A stretch of 47,702 bases of DNA from contig URCA01000026.1 in assembly GCA_900546265.1 (NCBI GenBank), forward strand, positions 1 through 47,702, read 5' to 3'. Both the position numbers and the translations under genes were made by a program. The stretch comes from an uncultured Oscillospiraceae bacterium (GTDB taxonomy: Bacteria > Bacillota > Clostridia > Oscillospirales > Acutalibacteraceae). The notes below the pieces were generated by a model that was given only the letters and a program-made list of their open reading frames with translations, did not search any database and had not been told where the DNA came from. Shown here piece after piece: positions 16,895 through 25,353 of this stretch (position 1 is its first letter; each line of letters starts with the position of its first letter).

Positions 16895-17815
16895 TCAATT
16901 CACAGCGCTCCTTTCCGTTTGCAGCACATCATGGAACGTGTAGCCCAGCGCCTCCATCTCGAAAGTAAACACCTCTTCCAGCGTCAGGGGAAGCACGTCC
17001 AGCACAGCGGGCTGCAGCCCGCGCAGCCAGGCCACCGTCCGCTCCCGATCGCCGCGGACGATCAGATTGGAGACGGAGCCGCGCTTGGAGAAATGCAGCA
17101 AATCCAGACCGGTGAAGCGGGAGGGATCGTAGTCGTCCAGAAAGGCGATTTGAATTTTAAACAAGGAGGTCTTCAGGTTCTGGATATCGCTCTCGAACAC
17201 GAGGCCGCCCTTATGGAGCAGGGCCAGCTGATCGCAGGTGTCCTCCAGCTCCCGCAGAGAGTGGGAGGTAAGGATGGCGGTGGCCTGCCGATCCGCCACG
17301 TCCTCGCAGATAAGCCCCTTGACCAGATGACGCATCACCGGATCGAGACCGTCGAAGGTTTCATCCAGGAACAGGTAGTCGGGCCGACAGGATATGGCCA
17401 GAATGGTGGCAGCCTGCCGCCGCATGCCTTTGGAGAAATGCTGTAGCGGTTTCGTCTCGTCCAGTTGGAAAATTTCCACCAGCCGGCGGTACCGGGCGGT
17501 GTCGAAGGCGGGATAGGCGGCCTTGTACAGGGCCGCCATGCGACGGATGGAAGCGCCGCCCAGGTAATACCAATCGTCCGGAACAAAGGCGATGCGGCTT
17601 TTGACGCTGGGATTTTCATAGATGGACTGGCCGTCTAGCAGGGCCTTACCCTCGTCGGGACGGTAGACGCCGGTAATCAGGCGCAGAAACGTGGATTTGC
17701 CCGCGCCATTGGAGCCCACCAGGCCGTAAATGCAGCCCCGGGGGATGGTGCAGGTCATGTGATCCAGTGCCACGAAATCGTCGAACCGTTTGGTCAGATT
17801 TTCAGCGGTGATGAT
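16895..17815 (-). CDS. ABC transporter ATPase (YtrB-like), apparent non-ATG/GTG/TTG start
   Basis: Cytosolic ATPase of the export system. Seen: Walker A GSNGAGKST, signature FSKGMRRQ, Walker B YLFLDETFDGLD, switch His in TSHSLRE. The first conventional start in frame is GTG 17773, but that omits the normal ABC N-terminus. Upstream in the same frame the sequence reads IITAENLTKRFDDF, a standard ABC first strand plus A-loop aromatic, and it is preceded by AAGGAGG (17824-17830). The codon 8 nt after that site is ATC (17815); ATT 17821 and ATC 17812 are neighbours. No ATG, GTG or TTG lies in frame between the site and 17773. So initiation at an AUC/AUU codon, or a sequence error, is implied. With ATC the protein has 306 residues. 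Confidence 0.85.
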   Translation of the reverse strand: MITAENLTKRFDDFVALDHMTCTIPRGCIYGLVGSNGAGKSTFLRLITGVYRPDEGKALLDGQSIYENPSVKSRIAFVPDDWYYLGGASIRRMAALYKAAYPAFDTARYRRLVEIFQLDETKPLQHFSKGMRRQAATILAISCRPDYLFLDETFDGLDPVMRHLVKGLICEDVADRQATAILTSHSLRELEDTCDQLALLHKGGLVFESDIQNLKTSLFKIQIAFLDDYDPSRFTGLDLLHFSKRGSVSNLIVRGDRERTVAWLRGLQPAVLDVLPLTLEEVFTFEMEALGYTFHDVLQTERSAVN

Positions 17816-17835
17816 GGCAATCCCCTCCTTATCGC

Positions 17836-18207
17836 TTACAGGCGGGACTCGACATAGGCGCTGCGCACGCAGGCCAGCACCTCATCCTCAGGCACGCCGG
17901 CCAGCGCCAGTTCCCTGGCCAGTTCCCTGACTGTACCCAGGCGGCTGCGGCGCGCCTCGGCCAGCAGCTCGGGCGCGTTTTGGGAGACGAAGCCGCCCCG
18001 GCCCGGCAGGGTATAGATGATGCCCCGTCCGTCCAACTCCGCGTAGGCTTTCTGGATGGTGTTGGGGTTGATGGACAGCTCGAGCGACAGGCTGCGCACG
18101 GAGGGTAGCTGCTCTCCGGGGCGCATCAGACCGGAAAGGATCATCTGCTCCACCTGGTCAACGATTTGTTCGTAGACAGGTTGGCGGGACATAGAGTCGA
18201 TAAACAT
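17836..18207 (-). CDS. GntR-family regulator, YtrA subfamily
   Basis: DNA-binding repressor of about 123 residues. A winged-helix GntR domain occupies residues 8-75 (QIVDQVEQMILSGLMRPGEQ, then PSVRSLSLELSINPNTIQKAY recognition helix), and the short helical C-terminal tail (ELARELALAG...VLACVRSAY) is the YtrA-type dimerisation segment rather than a ligand domain. The start is ATG 18207 (MFIDSMSRQPVYEQ); a longer frame to 18294 runs through the operator and promoter. It is the first gene of the operon. An AGTGTA-13-TACACT operator overlaps its transcription start, so autorepression is expected. Confidence 0.92.
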   Translation of the reverse strand: MFIDSMSRQPVYEQIVDQVEQMILSGLMRPGEQLPSVRSLSLELSINPNTIQKAYAELDGRGIIYTLPGRGGFVSQNAPELLAEARRSRLGTVRELARELALAGVPEDEVLACVRSAYVESRL

Positions 18208-18235
18208 GAGGCACCCGCTCTTTCTTAAACGGCTA

Positions 18236-18262
18236 AAGTGTATGATGCAAAATAGTACACTT
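18236..18262 (-). promoter_or_regulatory. YtrA-type operator (AGTGTA-N13-TACACT)
   Basis: AAGTGTA (18236-18242) and TACACTT (18256-18262) form a perfect inverted repeat; the AGTGTA and TACACT cores are 13 bp apart. This is the operator known for B. subtilis YtrA. It lies directly downstream of the -10 box. A wider repeat CTAAAGTG/CACTTTAG surrounds it. Confidence 0.85.
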
Positions 18263-18265
18263 GTC

Positions 18266-18294
18266 ACTTTAGCATGGTGGGGAGGGCCTGTCAA
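18266..18294 (-). promoter_or_regulatory. promoter of the YtrA-type operon
   Basis: On the minus strand TTGACA (complement at 18289-18294), 17 nt, TAAAGT (complement at 18266-18271). The -35 is consensus. Confidence 0.85.
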
Positions 18295-18322
18295 GTAAGA
18301 TTACAAAACTGAAAGATTTGAC

Positions 18323-18354
18323 AAAAAAGGGAGCTGCCACAATGGCTGCTCCCC
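18323..18354 (-). terminator. intrinsic terminator after the ABC-F gene
   Basis: On the minus strand a GGGAGC/GCTCCC stem, extended by GCCA/TGGC after an A-A mismatch, is followed by TTTTTT (complement at 18323-18328). Confidence 0.88.
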
Positions 18355-18365
18355 GCAGCGACGGC

Positions 18366-20138
18366 TTAATTGTCGGCGGCGATTTGCTCCGCCAGTTCGC
18401 TGAGGTAGACCCAGCGCTCCATTTTTTCGTCCAGCTCGGCCTGAACGGCTGCTTTTTCCTCCAGCAGGGCCGGCAGACGGACGTAATCGCTGACCGCGGC
18501 GTTTACGGCGGCCTCCGCGTCCCGCAGCCGCGCCTCGAGGACGGCGATATCCGCGTCGATGGAGTTGTATTCCCGCTGCTCGCGGAACGAAAACCGCGGT
18601 TTTTTCGGCTTATTCTCCGAGGGCCGGGGTTCCTTTTTCGGCTTGGGGGGCGGGGAGGGCGCGTCTTCCTCCCGGCGTTCCAGATAATCGCTGTAGCCGC
18701 CCATGTACAGTTTCAAAGTGCCGTCCGGCTGAAAGACAAAGACCCGATCCACCACCTTGTCCAGAAAATACCGGTCATGGGAGACCACGATGACCGCCCC
18801 CTGGAACCCGGAAAGATAATCCTCCAGGATGGTCAGTGTCTGGATGTCCAAGTCATTGGTGGGCTCGTCGAGCAGCAGGACGTTGGGGGCGTCCATCAGC
18901 ACCCGCAACAGGTACAGCCGCCGCCTTTCGCCGCCCGACAGCCGGCCGATGGGCGTCCACTGCATGTCGCCGGTGAACAGGAATTTCTCCAGCATCTGGC
19001 TGGCCGTTACCGGGCCGTCCGGGGTCTGCACGATTTCCGCGGCCTCGCGGATGTATTCGATGGCGCGCAGGGACAGATCCATCTCCTCGCATTCCTGGGA
19101 AAAGCAGCCGATTTTCACCGTCTCTCCCCGGATGATTTCTCCGCTGTCGGGGGACAGCTGGCCGGCAATGAGTTTCAGAAGCGTCGATTTTCCGGCGCCG
19201 TTGTCCCCGATGATGCCCACCCGGGCGTCCCGCATGAGAAGGAACTCCCAGTCCCGGATGAGGGGCGGGCCGTCGAAGCCCTTGGTCAGGCCGTGGATTT
19301 CCACCGTTTTGCGGCCAAGCCGGGTGGAGACGGACCGCAGCTCCAGCGTGTCGTCCTCCGGCGGGGCTTCCCGATCCCGCAGGGCTTCGTACCGTTCGAT
19401 GCGGGACCGGCTTTTGGTGCCGCGGGCGCGGGCGCCCCGGGCCATCCACTCGGCCTCCCGGCGCAGCAGGCTCTGGCGCTTGCGCTCGGTGCCCTGGGCC
19501 ATCTCTTCCCGCTGGGCCTTCAGCTCGAGAAAGCGGGAATAGTTGGCTTCGTAGACGTACAGCCCGCCATGGTCGATTTCCGCGATTTTCCCCACCACCC
19601 GGTCGAGAAAGTACCGATCGTGGGTGACCATCAGGACGGCGCCTTTATATTTTTGCAGATAGTCCTCGAGCCAGACCACCATCCGCCCGTCCAGGTGGTT
19701 GGTCGGCTCGTCCAAAATGAGCAGCTCGCAGGGGGCAATGAGGGCGGCGGCCATGGCCACCCGCTTTTTCTGCCCGCCGGACAGCAGGGACACGGGACGG
19801 TCGAAGTCAGGCAGCCCCAGGCGGGTGAGAATGGCTTTGGCCTCGAATTCTTTATGGGTGGCGCCGGCGGCATGCAGCACCTGCTCCAGGATTGTGGCGC
19901 CGGAGAGAAAATCCGGATTCTGCGGCAGATAGCCGACGCGCGCGCCGCTGGCGTACGTGACGGAGCCGCTGTCGGGGGATTCCTCCCCGGCCAGGATTTT
20001 CAGCAGAGTGGATTTGCCGGTGCCGTTGACCCCGATGAGGCCCACCTTTTCCCCTTCGGCCACGGTTAGGGAGACCCCGCCGAGCAGCGGCTTTTCCCCA
20101 TAGGCTTTTGTGATGGCTTCGGCTGTGCAGACAAACAT
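18366..20138 (-). CDS. ABC-F family ATPase (Uup-like)
   Basis: Soluble twin-ATPase protein of the ABC-F family, which acts on ribosomes (translation factors or antibiotic-resistance proteins), not in transport. Two ABC domains are visible: Walker A GVNGTGKST and GDNGAGKST, signatures LSGGQKKR and LSGGERRR, Walker B LILDEPTNHLD and LLLDEPTNDLD. The inter-domain linker (about 240-310) is rich in Arg/Glu. After the second ATPase come a Pro/Lys-rich segment and a C-terminal coiled coil (about 525-590), the Uup arrangement. The length of 590 residues is normal. ATG 20138 has AAAGGA upstream. It is in an operon 13 nt after the DUF1294 gene. A housekeeping role is more likely than resistance. Confidence 0.92.
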   Translation of the reverse strand: MFVCTAEAITKAYGEKPLLGGVSLTVAEGEKVGLIGVNGTGKSTLLKILAGEESPDSGSVTYASGARVGYLPQNPDFLSGATILEQVLHAAGATHKEFEAKAILTRLGLPDFDRPVSLLSGGQKKRVAMAAALIAPCELLILDEPTNHLDGRMVVWLEDYLQKYKGAVLMVTHDRYFLDRVVGKIAEIDHGGLYVYEANYSRFLELKAQREEMAQGTERKRQSLLRREAEWMARGARARGTKSRSRIERYEALRDREAPPEDDTLELRSVSTRLGRKTVEIHGLTKGFDGPPLIRDWEFLLMRDARVGIIGDNGAGKSTLLKLIAGQLSPDSGEIIRGETVKIGCFSQECEEMDLSLRAIEYIREAAEIVQTPDGPVTASQMLEKFLFTGDMQWTPIGRLSGGERRRLYLLRVLMDAPNVLLLDEPTNDLDIQTLTILEDYLSGFQGAVIVVSHDRYFLDKVVDRVFVFQPDGTLKLYMGGYSDYLERREEDAPSPPPKPKKEPRPSENKPKKPRFSFREQREYNSIDADIAVLEARLRDAEAAVNAAVSDYVRLPALLEEKAAVQAELDEKMERWVYLSELAEQIAADN

Positions 20139-20151
20139 AGGCGATCCTTTC

Positions 20152-20433
20152 TCAAAAGAAGGTGACGATGCAGAAAACGGCGGCGGCCAGCTGCAGAAGA
20201 AAGATGGCGGGAATGCCCCACATGAACTTTTTCTTCTGGGTTTTATGCCGGATGCACCGCATGGTGACGTACATGGCCGCCGAGCCGCCCAGGGCGGACA
20301 GGGTCAGGAGGGTGGCTTCCGGCACCCTCCACTTGTGCCGACGGGCGCGGGATTTGTCCGCGATGGTGACGACGACGGCAACCAGGCTGATCCCGGCCAG
20401 ATAGACCAGGAGAATTTTACAGACAAGTGGCAT
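20152..20433 (-). CDS. DUF1294 family membrane protein
   Basis: Small membrane protein, 93 residues, with hydrophobic segments at about 6-26, 45-62 and 72-92. The motif DKSRARRHKWRVPEATLL..SALGGS is the DUF1294 signature. ATG 20433 has AAAGGAG 10 nt upstream; six extra residues to 20451 lack a ribosome site. It is the first gene of the pair with the ABC-F ATPase. Function unknown. Confidence 0.85.
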   Translation of the reverse strand: MPLVCKILLVYLAGISLVAVVVTIADKSRARRHKWRVPEATLLTLSALGGSAAMYVTMRCIRHKTQKKKFMWGIPAIFLLQLAAAVFCIVTFF

Positions 20434-20517
20434 GGACGAGCTCCTTTGCACATAGAAATCTTAAAGGAGGCGAGCGCTCACACCCGCCGGGCGCGGACAA
20501 CCAGTGACCGCCCCACC

Positions 20518-20546
20518 AGTATAGCACGATGGCAAAGATTAGAAAA
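20518..20546 (-). promoter_or_regulatory. possible promoter for the DUF1294/ABC-F pair
   Basis: On the minus strand TTTTCT, 17 nt, TATACT (complements at 20541-20546 and 20518-20523). The -10 is good and the -35 weak. Confidence 0.4.
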
Positions 20547-20569
20547 GCGGATTTTTTTGTCGGGAACGG

Positions 20570-20598
20570 TTGACCTGTGGCGAATAGGACGGTAAAAT
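20570..20598 (+). promoter_or_regulatory. promoter for the GHL10/amidase operon
   Basis: TTGACC (20570-20575), 17 nt, TAAAAT (20593-20598), 61 nt before the start codon. It is divergent from the DUF1294/ABC-F unit. Confidence 0.75.
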
Positions 20599-20658
20599 AA
20601 AGTAATCGTTTATTGACCTGAAGGACTCCGGCGCTTTGTGATGGAAAAAGAGGGAGTT

Positions 20659-22140
20659 ATGAAACGGACACGATTTTGCAGGCGGGCCGGCGGATTGCTG
20701 CTCGCGGCGGCGATAGGGCTTTGCGTGGGCTGCGCAGGAGACGCTCCGCCGGTGCCGGGACAGGTATCGGACGGAAATTGGGGGGAATACCCGGGGGCTA
20801 ACGACACGCTGCCCTGGGAGTTCACCGAAACCACGGGAGAGGCGACAACCACCTTGTCGGTCTCCCCGCCGGAGACGACGACGGGCACCGCCGGGACCAG
20901 CGCTGCGGGAACGTCAACCGGCACCGCCGTTACTTCCACGACGACGGCGGGCACGACGTCCACCAAGCCGCCTGCCCCGCAGATCCAGGGGGAATTCCGG
21001 GGCGTTTGGGTGTCTCATTACGAGATGGAGGATCTGCTCACGGGCAAGGACGCGGCCGGGGCCAGGGCCGCGCTGGATACGCTGATGGACAATTGCCGGT
21101 CGTATGGGATGAATGCGGTGATCCTCCATGTGCGGGCCAACAGCGACGCTTACTATAAATCGAAGATTTTCAAACCGGTCAAATCCGTGCAGGCGCTGAT
21201 AGCGGGCGGCTTCGATCCGCTGGCTTACGCGGTGCAGGCCGCCCATAAACGGGGCCTGCAGCTGCACGCCTGGCTCAACCCCTACCGTATCGGCACCGAT
21301 GAAAGCTACGCCGTGGGGGACAACGCCAAGCAGGACGTATGGTTTTCCAAGTTTTCCAACAGCCAGTACAACCGGCGCTGTTACTATTACATACCGACCT
21401 CCACCACGGCGCAGAAAACCATTCTGGACGGCGTGAGGGAAATCGTGGAAGGCTATGACGTGGACGGGATTCACTTCGACGATTACTTTTACCCCAACAA
21501 CAGCGACAGCAAAATCGGCATCAACCACAAGCAGGCCGAGAGCTTCGAGACCGGCTTCAAGCCGGGAGGCGGGCAGTCCCTGGGGGATTGGCGGCGGGCG
21601 GCGGTGGATGCGCTGGTGTCCCAGGTCTATGCCATTGTGCACCGGAAGAAAAACTGCGTCTTCGGCATCAGCCCGTCCCACAACATCACCCGGGCGCGGG
21701 AAACCGAATATGCCGACACCACCAAATGGCTGGCTAACCGGGGGTATATCGATTATCTGTGCCCGCAGGTGTATTTCGGATTCGAGCATAACTCCTCCGC
21801 CTTCGATACCTGTACGAAGGAATGGCTGCGGCAGAAAAAGGCGTCGAGCGTGTCCCTGCTCATCGGCGTGGGGATTTACAAGACGGGCATAGCGGATGAC
21901 GAATGGGCCGACCATAGCCTGCCAGCCGGCACCGGCGCCCGGGGGGAATGGGCGAACCACGACGATATCATGAAGCGACAGGTGGAGTTCCTGCGAGGGC
22001 AGAAGGACATCGGCGGGATGCTGTTTTACAGCTATTCCTATTTCGATCCGGCCGCCAAAGGAGAGCTCAAGGGGGCCAATCTGGAAACCGCCAAAAGAGA
22101 AGTGGAACATGTGCTGCCTCTGCTGAAGGCGAAGACGTAA
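20659..22140 (+). CDS. secreted glycoside-hydrolase-like (GHL10/DUF187) protein
   Basis: Predicted exported protein with a lipoprotein-like signal (GLCVGC, Cys25; the -3 residue is atypical), then a Thr/Ser-rich linker (about 50-105) and a GHL10-type TIM barrel (about 112-490). Family marks are GEFRGVWVSHYEM, NAVILHVRANSDAYY, GLQLHAWLNPYRIG, DVDGIHFDDYFYP and DYLCPQVYFGFEH. These proteins are distant relatives of glycoside hydrolases, often next to wall amidases; peptidoglycan-modifying activity is inferred. The start is ATG 20659 (MKRTRFCRR) with GAGGGAG upstream; ATG 20641 is in frame but would spoil the signal peptide. It is 30 nt from a large amidase. Confidence 0.88.
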   Translation: MKRTRFCRRAGGLLLAAAIGLCVGCAGDAPPVPGQVSDGNWGEYPGANDTLPWEFTETTGEATTTLSVSPPETTTGTAGTSAAGTSTGTAVTSTTTAGTTSTKPPAPQIQGEFRGVWVSHYEMEDLLTGKDAAGARAALDTLMDNCRSYGMNAVILHVRANSDAYYKSKIFKPVKSVQALIAGGFDPLAYAVQAAHKRGLQLHAWLNPYRIGTDESYAVGDNAKQDVWFSKFSNSQYNRRCYYYIPTSTTAQKTILDGVREIVEGYDVDGIHFDDYFYPNNSDSKIGINHKQAESFETGFKPGGGQSLGDWRRAAVDALVSQVYAIVHRKKNCVFGISPSHNITRARETEYADTTKWLANRGYIDYLCPQVYFGFEHNSSAFDTCTKEWLRQKKASSVSLLIGVGIYKTGIADDEWADHSLPAGTGARGEWANHDDIMKRQVEFLRGQKDIGGMLFYSYSYFDPAAKGELKGANLETAKREVEHVLPLLKAKT

Positions 22141-22170
22141 GCGAGGATGGACGTATAAAAGGAGACGACT

Positions 22171-25100
22171 ATGGCCAATCATGCAAAACGCAGACCTGTT
22201 CCCAAAGGGATATGGATAGGCTCTGCCGTCACCGCAGCGGTAGCGATTTTGGTGACGGTGGGGATTCTGCTGGTAAACAACGGGGTGCTGGACGCGTTCA
22301 TGGGTCTGTTTTCCCACTCCCCTTCGTCGCTGGTGGACAGCAGCACCCTGCCGCCCGTGGAAAGCGACGCGTCGGCGGAGCCGGAACCGGAGCCGATAGT
22401 GTTCCACAGGCCGGATAAGCTGTCGGGCGTGAGGCTGACCCCAGGGGTGGATTACCTGACCAGCGGCAAGGAAACGGCCGATGCGGTGAAGGCCCAGCTG
22501 GACGCCGCCATGACGGCCGCGAAGGATTGGGGCTTCAACACGCTGCTGTTGCCCGTGACCTACAAGGACAAGGCGCTGTTCGAGACCGAGGCGCTCGAGA
22601 CTTACCGGCTTACGGGAACGGACGGCGCGGCCTTCGATCCGGTGGCCTACCTGCTGGAGGCGGCCCGGGCGGAGAACCTGTATGTATACGGCGTGCTCGA
22701 TCTGCGGGTGGGCGCGGGCTGGGATCCCACCACGGACGCCGACGCGCAGAGCCTGCGCGCTTTCGCGGCCGACGCGGCAAAGGCGTATGCGATGGACGGG
22801 TGGCTGCTGGAAAACTACAGCTATCCGCTCAAGGCTCAGGGAAATCAGGAAGCGTTTGCCGCTAAGGGGAACGGGCGCACCATGCAGCAGTTCATGACCG
22901 ACAGCATCACGGCGGCGGTTACCGAAACGACGGCCGCCCTGCGGCAGGCCAACCGCAACGCGTACGTGGGGCTGCTGGCCAATGCGGTGTGGGCGCACCA
23001 GTCGGTGGATGCCCGCGGCTCCAAAACCGCCAGCGTTTATGAGGAGCTGACCGATGGCCGGGCGGACAGCCTGGCCTGGCTGGACGGCGAACTGTTCGAT
23101 TTCGTCATGGTCAAGGATGACCGGCTCACCGGCAACGCCTCCGCCAGCTTTGAAACGGTGCTGGACTGGTGGGCGAACGTATGCGGCAGCCGGAATGTGC
23201 CGCTGTACATTATGCAGTCGGCGGACAAAGCGGGGGCCGGAGAAGAGGGTTGGACGGGCGACGAGCTGGCCACCCAGTACCTGGCCTGTCAGAAGTCGCT
23301 GAACTGGTACGGCAATGCGTTCAACTCCCTGGCGGCGCTGCAGAACCACACCTCCGAGGGCTTTGTCACCGTGCTGCGCAAGGCCATGGACGGCGTGATC
23401 ACCGGGGAATACACCTTCAAAGAGCTGACCTTCAGCTCCCCCAAGAAAACCGCGGTGACCACCGACGAGTCCAAGTTCAGCTTCTTAGGAAGCACCGACC
23501 CCAATTTCCCGGTGACGATGAACGGGAAAGCGCTGAAGCTGACCGAAAAGGGCGGCTTTGCCGTGGACGTGACGCTCAAGCCGGGGAAGAACACCTTCAC
23601 TTTTGTCAGCAACGGAAAAACCGTGACCTTCACGGTGACGTACACCCTCACCATCTTGAAAAGCGTTTCACCCAGCCAGGCCATGACCATGGCGGGAGGG
23701 AGTACGGTGGGCTTCAGCGCCATTGCCCGCAAGGGCTCCAAGGTGACGGTGGCCTTCAACGGCAAAACCTACACCATGAAGGCCTCGCCTCTGAAGGAAG
23801 AGGAGGGTGCGGACGATCCGGCGCTTTCTGATTTTGAAAACTATCTGGCTTCCGTCACGCTGCCGGCCGGAAAAGCAGGGCAGTCGCAGAAGCTGGGAAC
23901 GGCGACCTTTACGGGGACCTACAACGGCTTGAAGGAGACGAAAAAATCCGGCGCCATCACCGTCAAACCGACGGTGGCGGGGGACATGATCGTCGTCAAA
24001 AACGAATATGCCGAAACCTTCAACGGAAACACGGTGGAGGATTATTCCCGGCCCACCAACGCCTACCTTCCTAAGGGAACGCTCGACGTGGTGGAAAAAA
24101 TGGTGTCTCTGGGCTCCACTCAATATTATCTGCTGGGCTGCGGCCGCCGCGTGTATGTCAAGGACGTGGAAATGTACGGCACCAATAAGAAGCTGAACGC
24201 CAACACCCTGCACAAGCAGACGGTTCAGGTTTACCAGGAGGCCACGGTGCTGCGCCTAGACGCCGACTGGCGGATACCGTACAACCTGCAGCTGCTGCCT
24301 CAGAAATACGCTAAGCTCACGGATACGCCCAACTATTCCATCAACAAGTACGGGCAGACCACCGAGTATGTGGACATTACGTTTTCCTACACCGACAAGG
24401 TGCCGGCTTCCGCCCCCGACGTATCGGCAAGCCCCCTGCTGTCCAAAGCGGAATGGCGAAAGGGGAACGGGGACACTCCGGTACTCCGCCTGTATCTGCG
24501 GACGAAGGGGCAGTTCTACGGCTATTCGGTGATATGGGACGGCAACACCCTGCAATTCTCCTTCAAGCATCCCAGCGGGATCGGCAAAAACCCATCCAAC
24601 GCGCCGCTGAAGGGGGTGCGCATCGTGGTGGATCCCGGTCATGGCGGGAAGTCCAGCGGCACCTACGGCACCATTCCGGGGCTGTATGAAAAGACGCTGA
24701 CCCTGTCCTACGGCAAGATGCTGCGGGACAAGCTGACCGCATTGGGGGCCACGGTGGTGATGACCCGCACCACCGACGTCAACCCCGACAATCCGGACAT
24801 GAGAAGCCGCACGGCGCATGCCCGTAACAACGGCACCGATCTGCTGGTCAGCGTGCATATGAACGGCGTCAAGGGAGAGAGCGCCAGCGGCTGTTCCATC
24901 CACTATTTCAATGAATATTCCTATGCGGTCAACCGCGCGGTGACCGACGCCATGCGGGTGGTGGAAAAGGCGAACGGGACAGGCAACCGCTCGGAGCCCT
25001 GCGCTTGGAGCCCCTTTTACCTGTGCCGGGTGCATGACTGCCCGGCGATCCTTATCGAGTATGGGTTCATGACCAACTCCCACAATATGGAGCTGCTGAA

Positions 25101-25332
25101 CACGCCCGCTTATCAGGAGAAAATCGTGCAGGCATCGGTGGATGGGATCGTCAAGTATTTTAAATCGCTGCCGACGTACAGCATGACCGCGCCGCCCACC
25201 ACCACGACGACCACGACCACGACAACTACCACGACGGCGACCACGACCACCACCGCCGCGCCGCCTCCTGCGTCGTCGGGCGATGCGGCCCTGTCCTCCT
25301 CCGACGCGAAGAAGCGGGAGGAAATCGGCTGA
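22171..25332 (+). CDS. large membrane-anchored N-acetylmuramoyl-L-alanine amidase (Amidase_3) with N-terminal barrel
   Basis: Predicted surface wall hydrolase, 1053 residues. Order: cytoplasmic basic start and a single membrane anchor (about 13-36); a GHL10-like barrel region (about 80-410; WGFNTLLLPVTYKD and NLYVYGVLDLRVGAG echo the previous gene); beta-rich linker domains (about 430-810); an Amidase_3 catalytic domain (about 818-1000) with Zn ligands in VDPGHGG, the Glu of YEKTL, the His of SVHMNG and the catalytic Glu of ILIEYGFMT. The C-terminal tail is an almost pure Thr tract (ACC/ACG/ACT codons, 25196-25260) followed by Pro/Ala/Ser. AAAGGAG precedes ATG 22171. Co-transcription with the GHL10 gene suggests a joint wall-remodelling role. 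Confidence 0.9.
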   Translation: MANHAKRRPVPKGIWIGSAVTAAVAILVTVGILLVNNGVLDAFMGLFSHSPSSLVDSSTLPPVESDASAEPEPEPIVFHRPDKLSGVRLTPGVDYLTSGKETADAVKAQLDAAMTAAKDWGFNTLLLPVTYKDKALFETEALETYRLTGTDGAAFDPVAYLLEAARAENLYVYGVLDLRVGAGWDPTTDADAQSLRAFAADAAKAYAMDGWLLENYSYPLKAQGNQEAFAAKGNGRTMQQFMTDSITAAVTETTAALRQANRNAYVGLLANAVWAHQSVDARGSKTASVYEELTDGRADSLAWLDGELFDFVMVKDDRLTGNASASFETVLDWWANVCGSRNVPLYIMQSADKAGAGEEGWTGDELATQYLACQKSLNWYGNAFNSLAALQNHTSEGFVTVLRKAMDGVITGEYTFKELTFSSPKKTAVTTDESKFSFLGSTDPNFPVTMNGKALKLTEKGGFAVDVTLKPGKNTFTFVSNGKTVTFTVTYTLTILKSVSPSQAMTMAGGSTVGFSAIARKGSKVTVAFNGKTYTMKASPLKEEEGADDPALSDFENYLASVTLPAGKAGQSQKLGTATFTGTYNGLKETKKSGAITVKPTVAGDMIVVKNEYAETFNGNTVEDYSRPTNAYLPKGTLDVVEKMVSLGSTQYYLLGCGRRVYVKDVEMYGTNKKLNANTLHKQTVQVYQEATVLRLDADWRIPYNLQLLPQKYAKLTDTPNYSINKYGQTTEYVDITFSYTDKVPASAPDVSASPLLSKAEWRKGNGDTPVLRLYLRTKGQFYGYSVIWDGNTLQFSFKHPSGIGKNPSNAPLKGVRIVVDPGHGGKSSGTYGTIPGLYEKTLTLSYGKMLRDKLTALGATVVMTRTTDVNPDNPDMRSRTAHARNNGTDLLVSVHMNGVKGESASGCSIHYFNEYSYAVNRAVTDAMRVVEKANGTGNRSEPCAWSPFYLCRVHDCPAILIEYGFMTNSHNMELLNTPAYQEKIVQASVDGIVKYFKSLPTYSMTAPPTTTTTTTTTTTTTATTTTTAAPPPASSGDAALSSSDAKKREEIG

Positions 25333-25353
25333 CGGAAAGGATGTACGGGTGAG

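Noticed and set aside
18318..20069. 583-residue plus-strand frame opposite the ABC-F gene
   Set aside because: Antisense to two complete ATPase domains; Gly/Pro/Val/Gln-rich and without a family.
20914..23349. 811-residue minus-strand frame
   Set aside because: It runs across two genuine plus-strand genes and their boundary, with no domain and shadow-type composition.
25196..25260. short tandem ACN repeats as a possible CRISPR or VNTR array
   Set aside because: They are Thr codons in frame at the amidase C-terminus with no spacers; kept only as a low-complexity tract.
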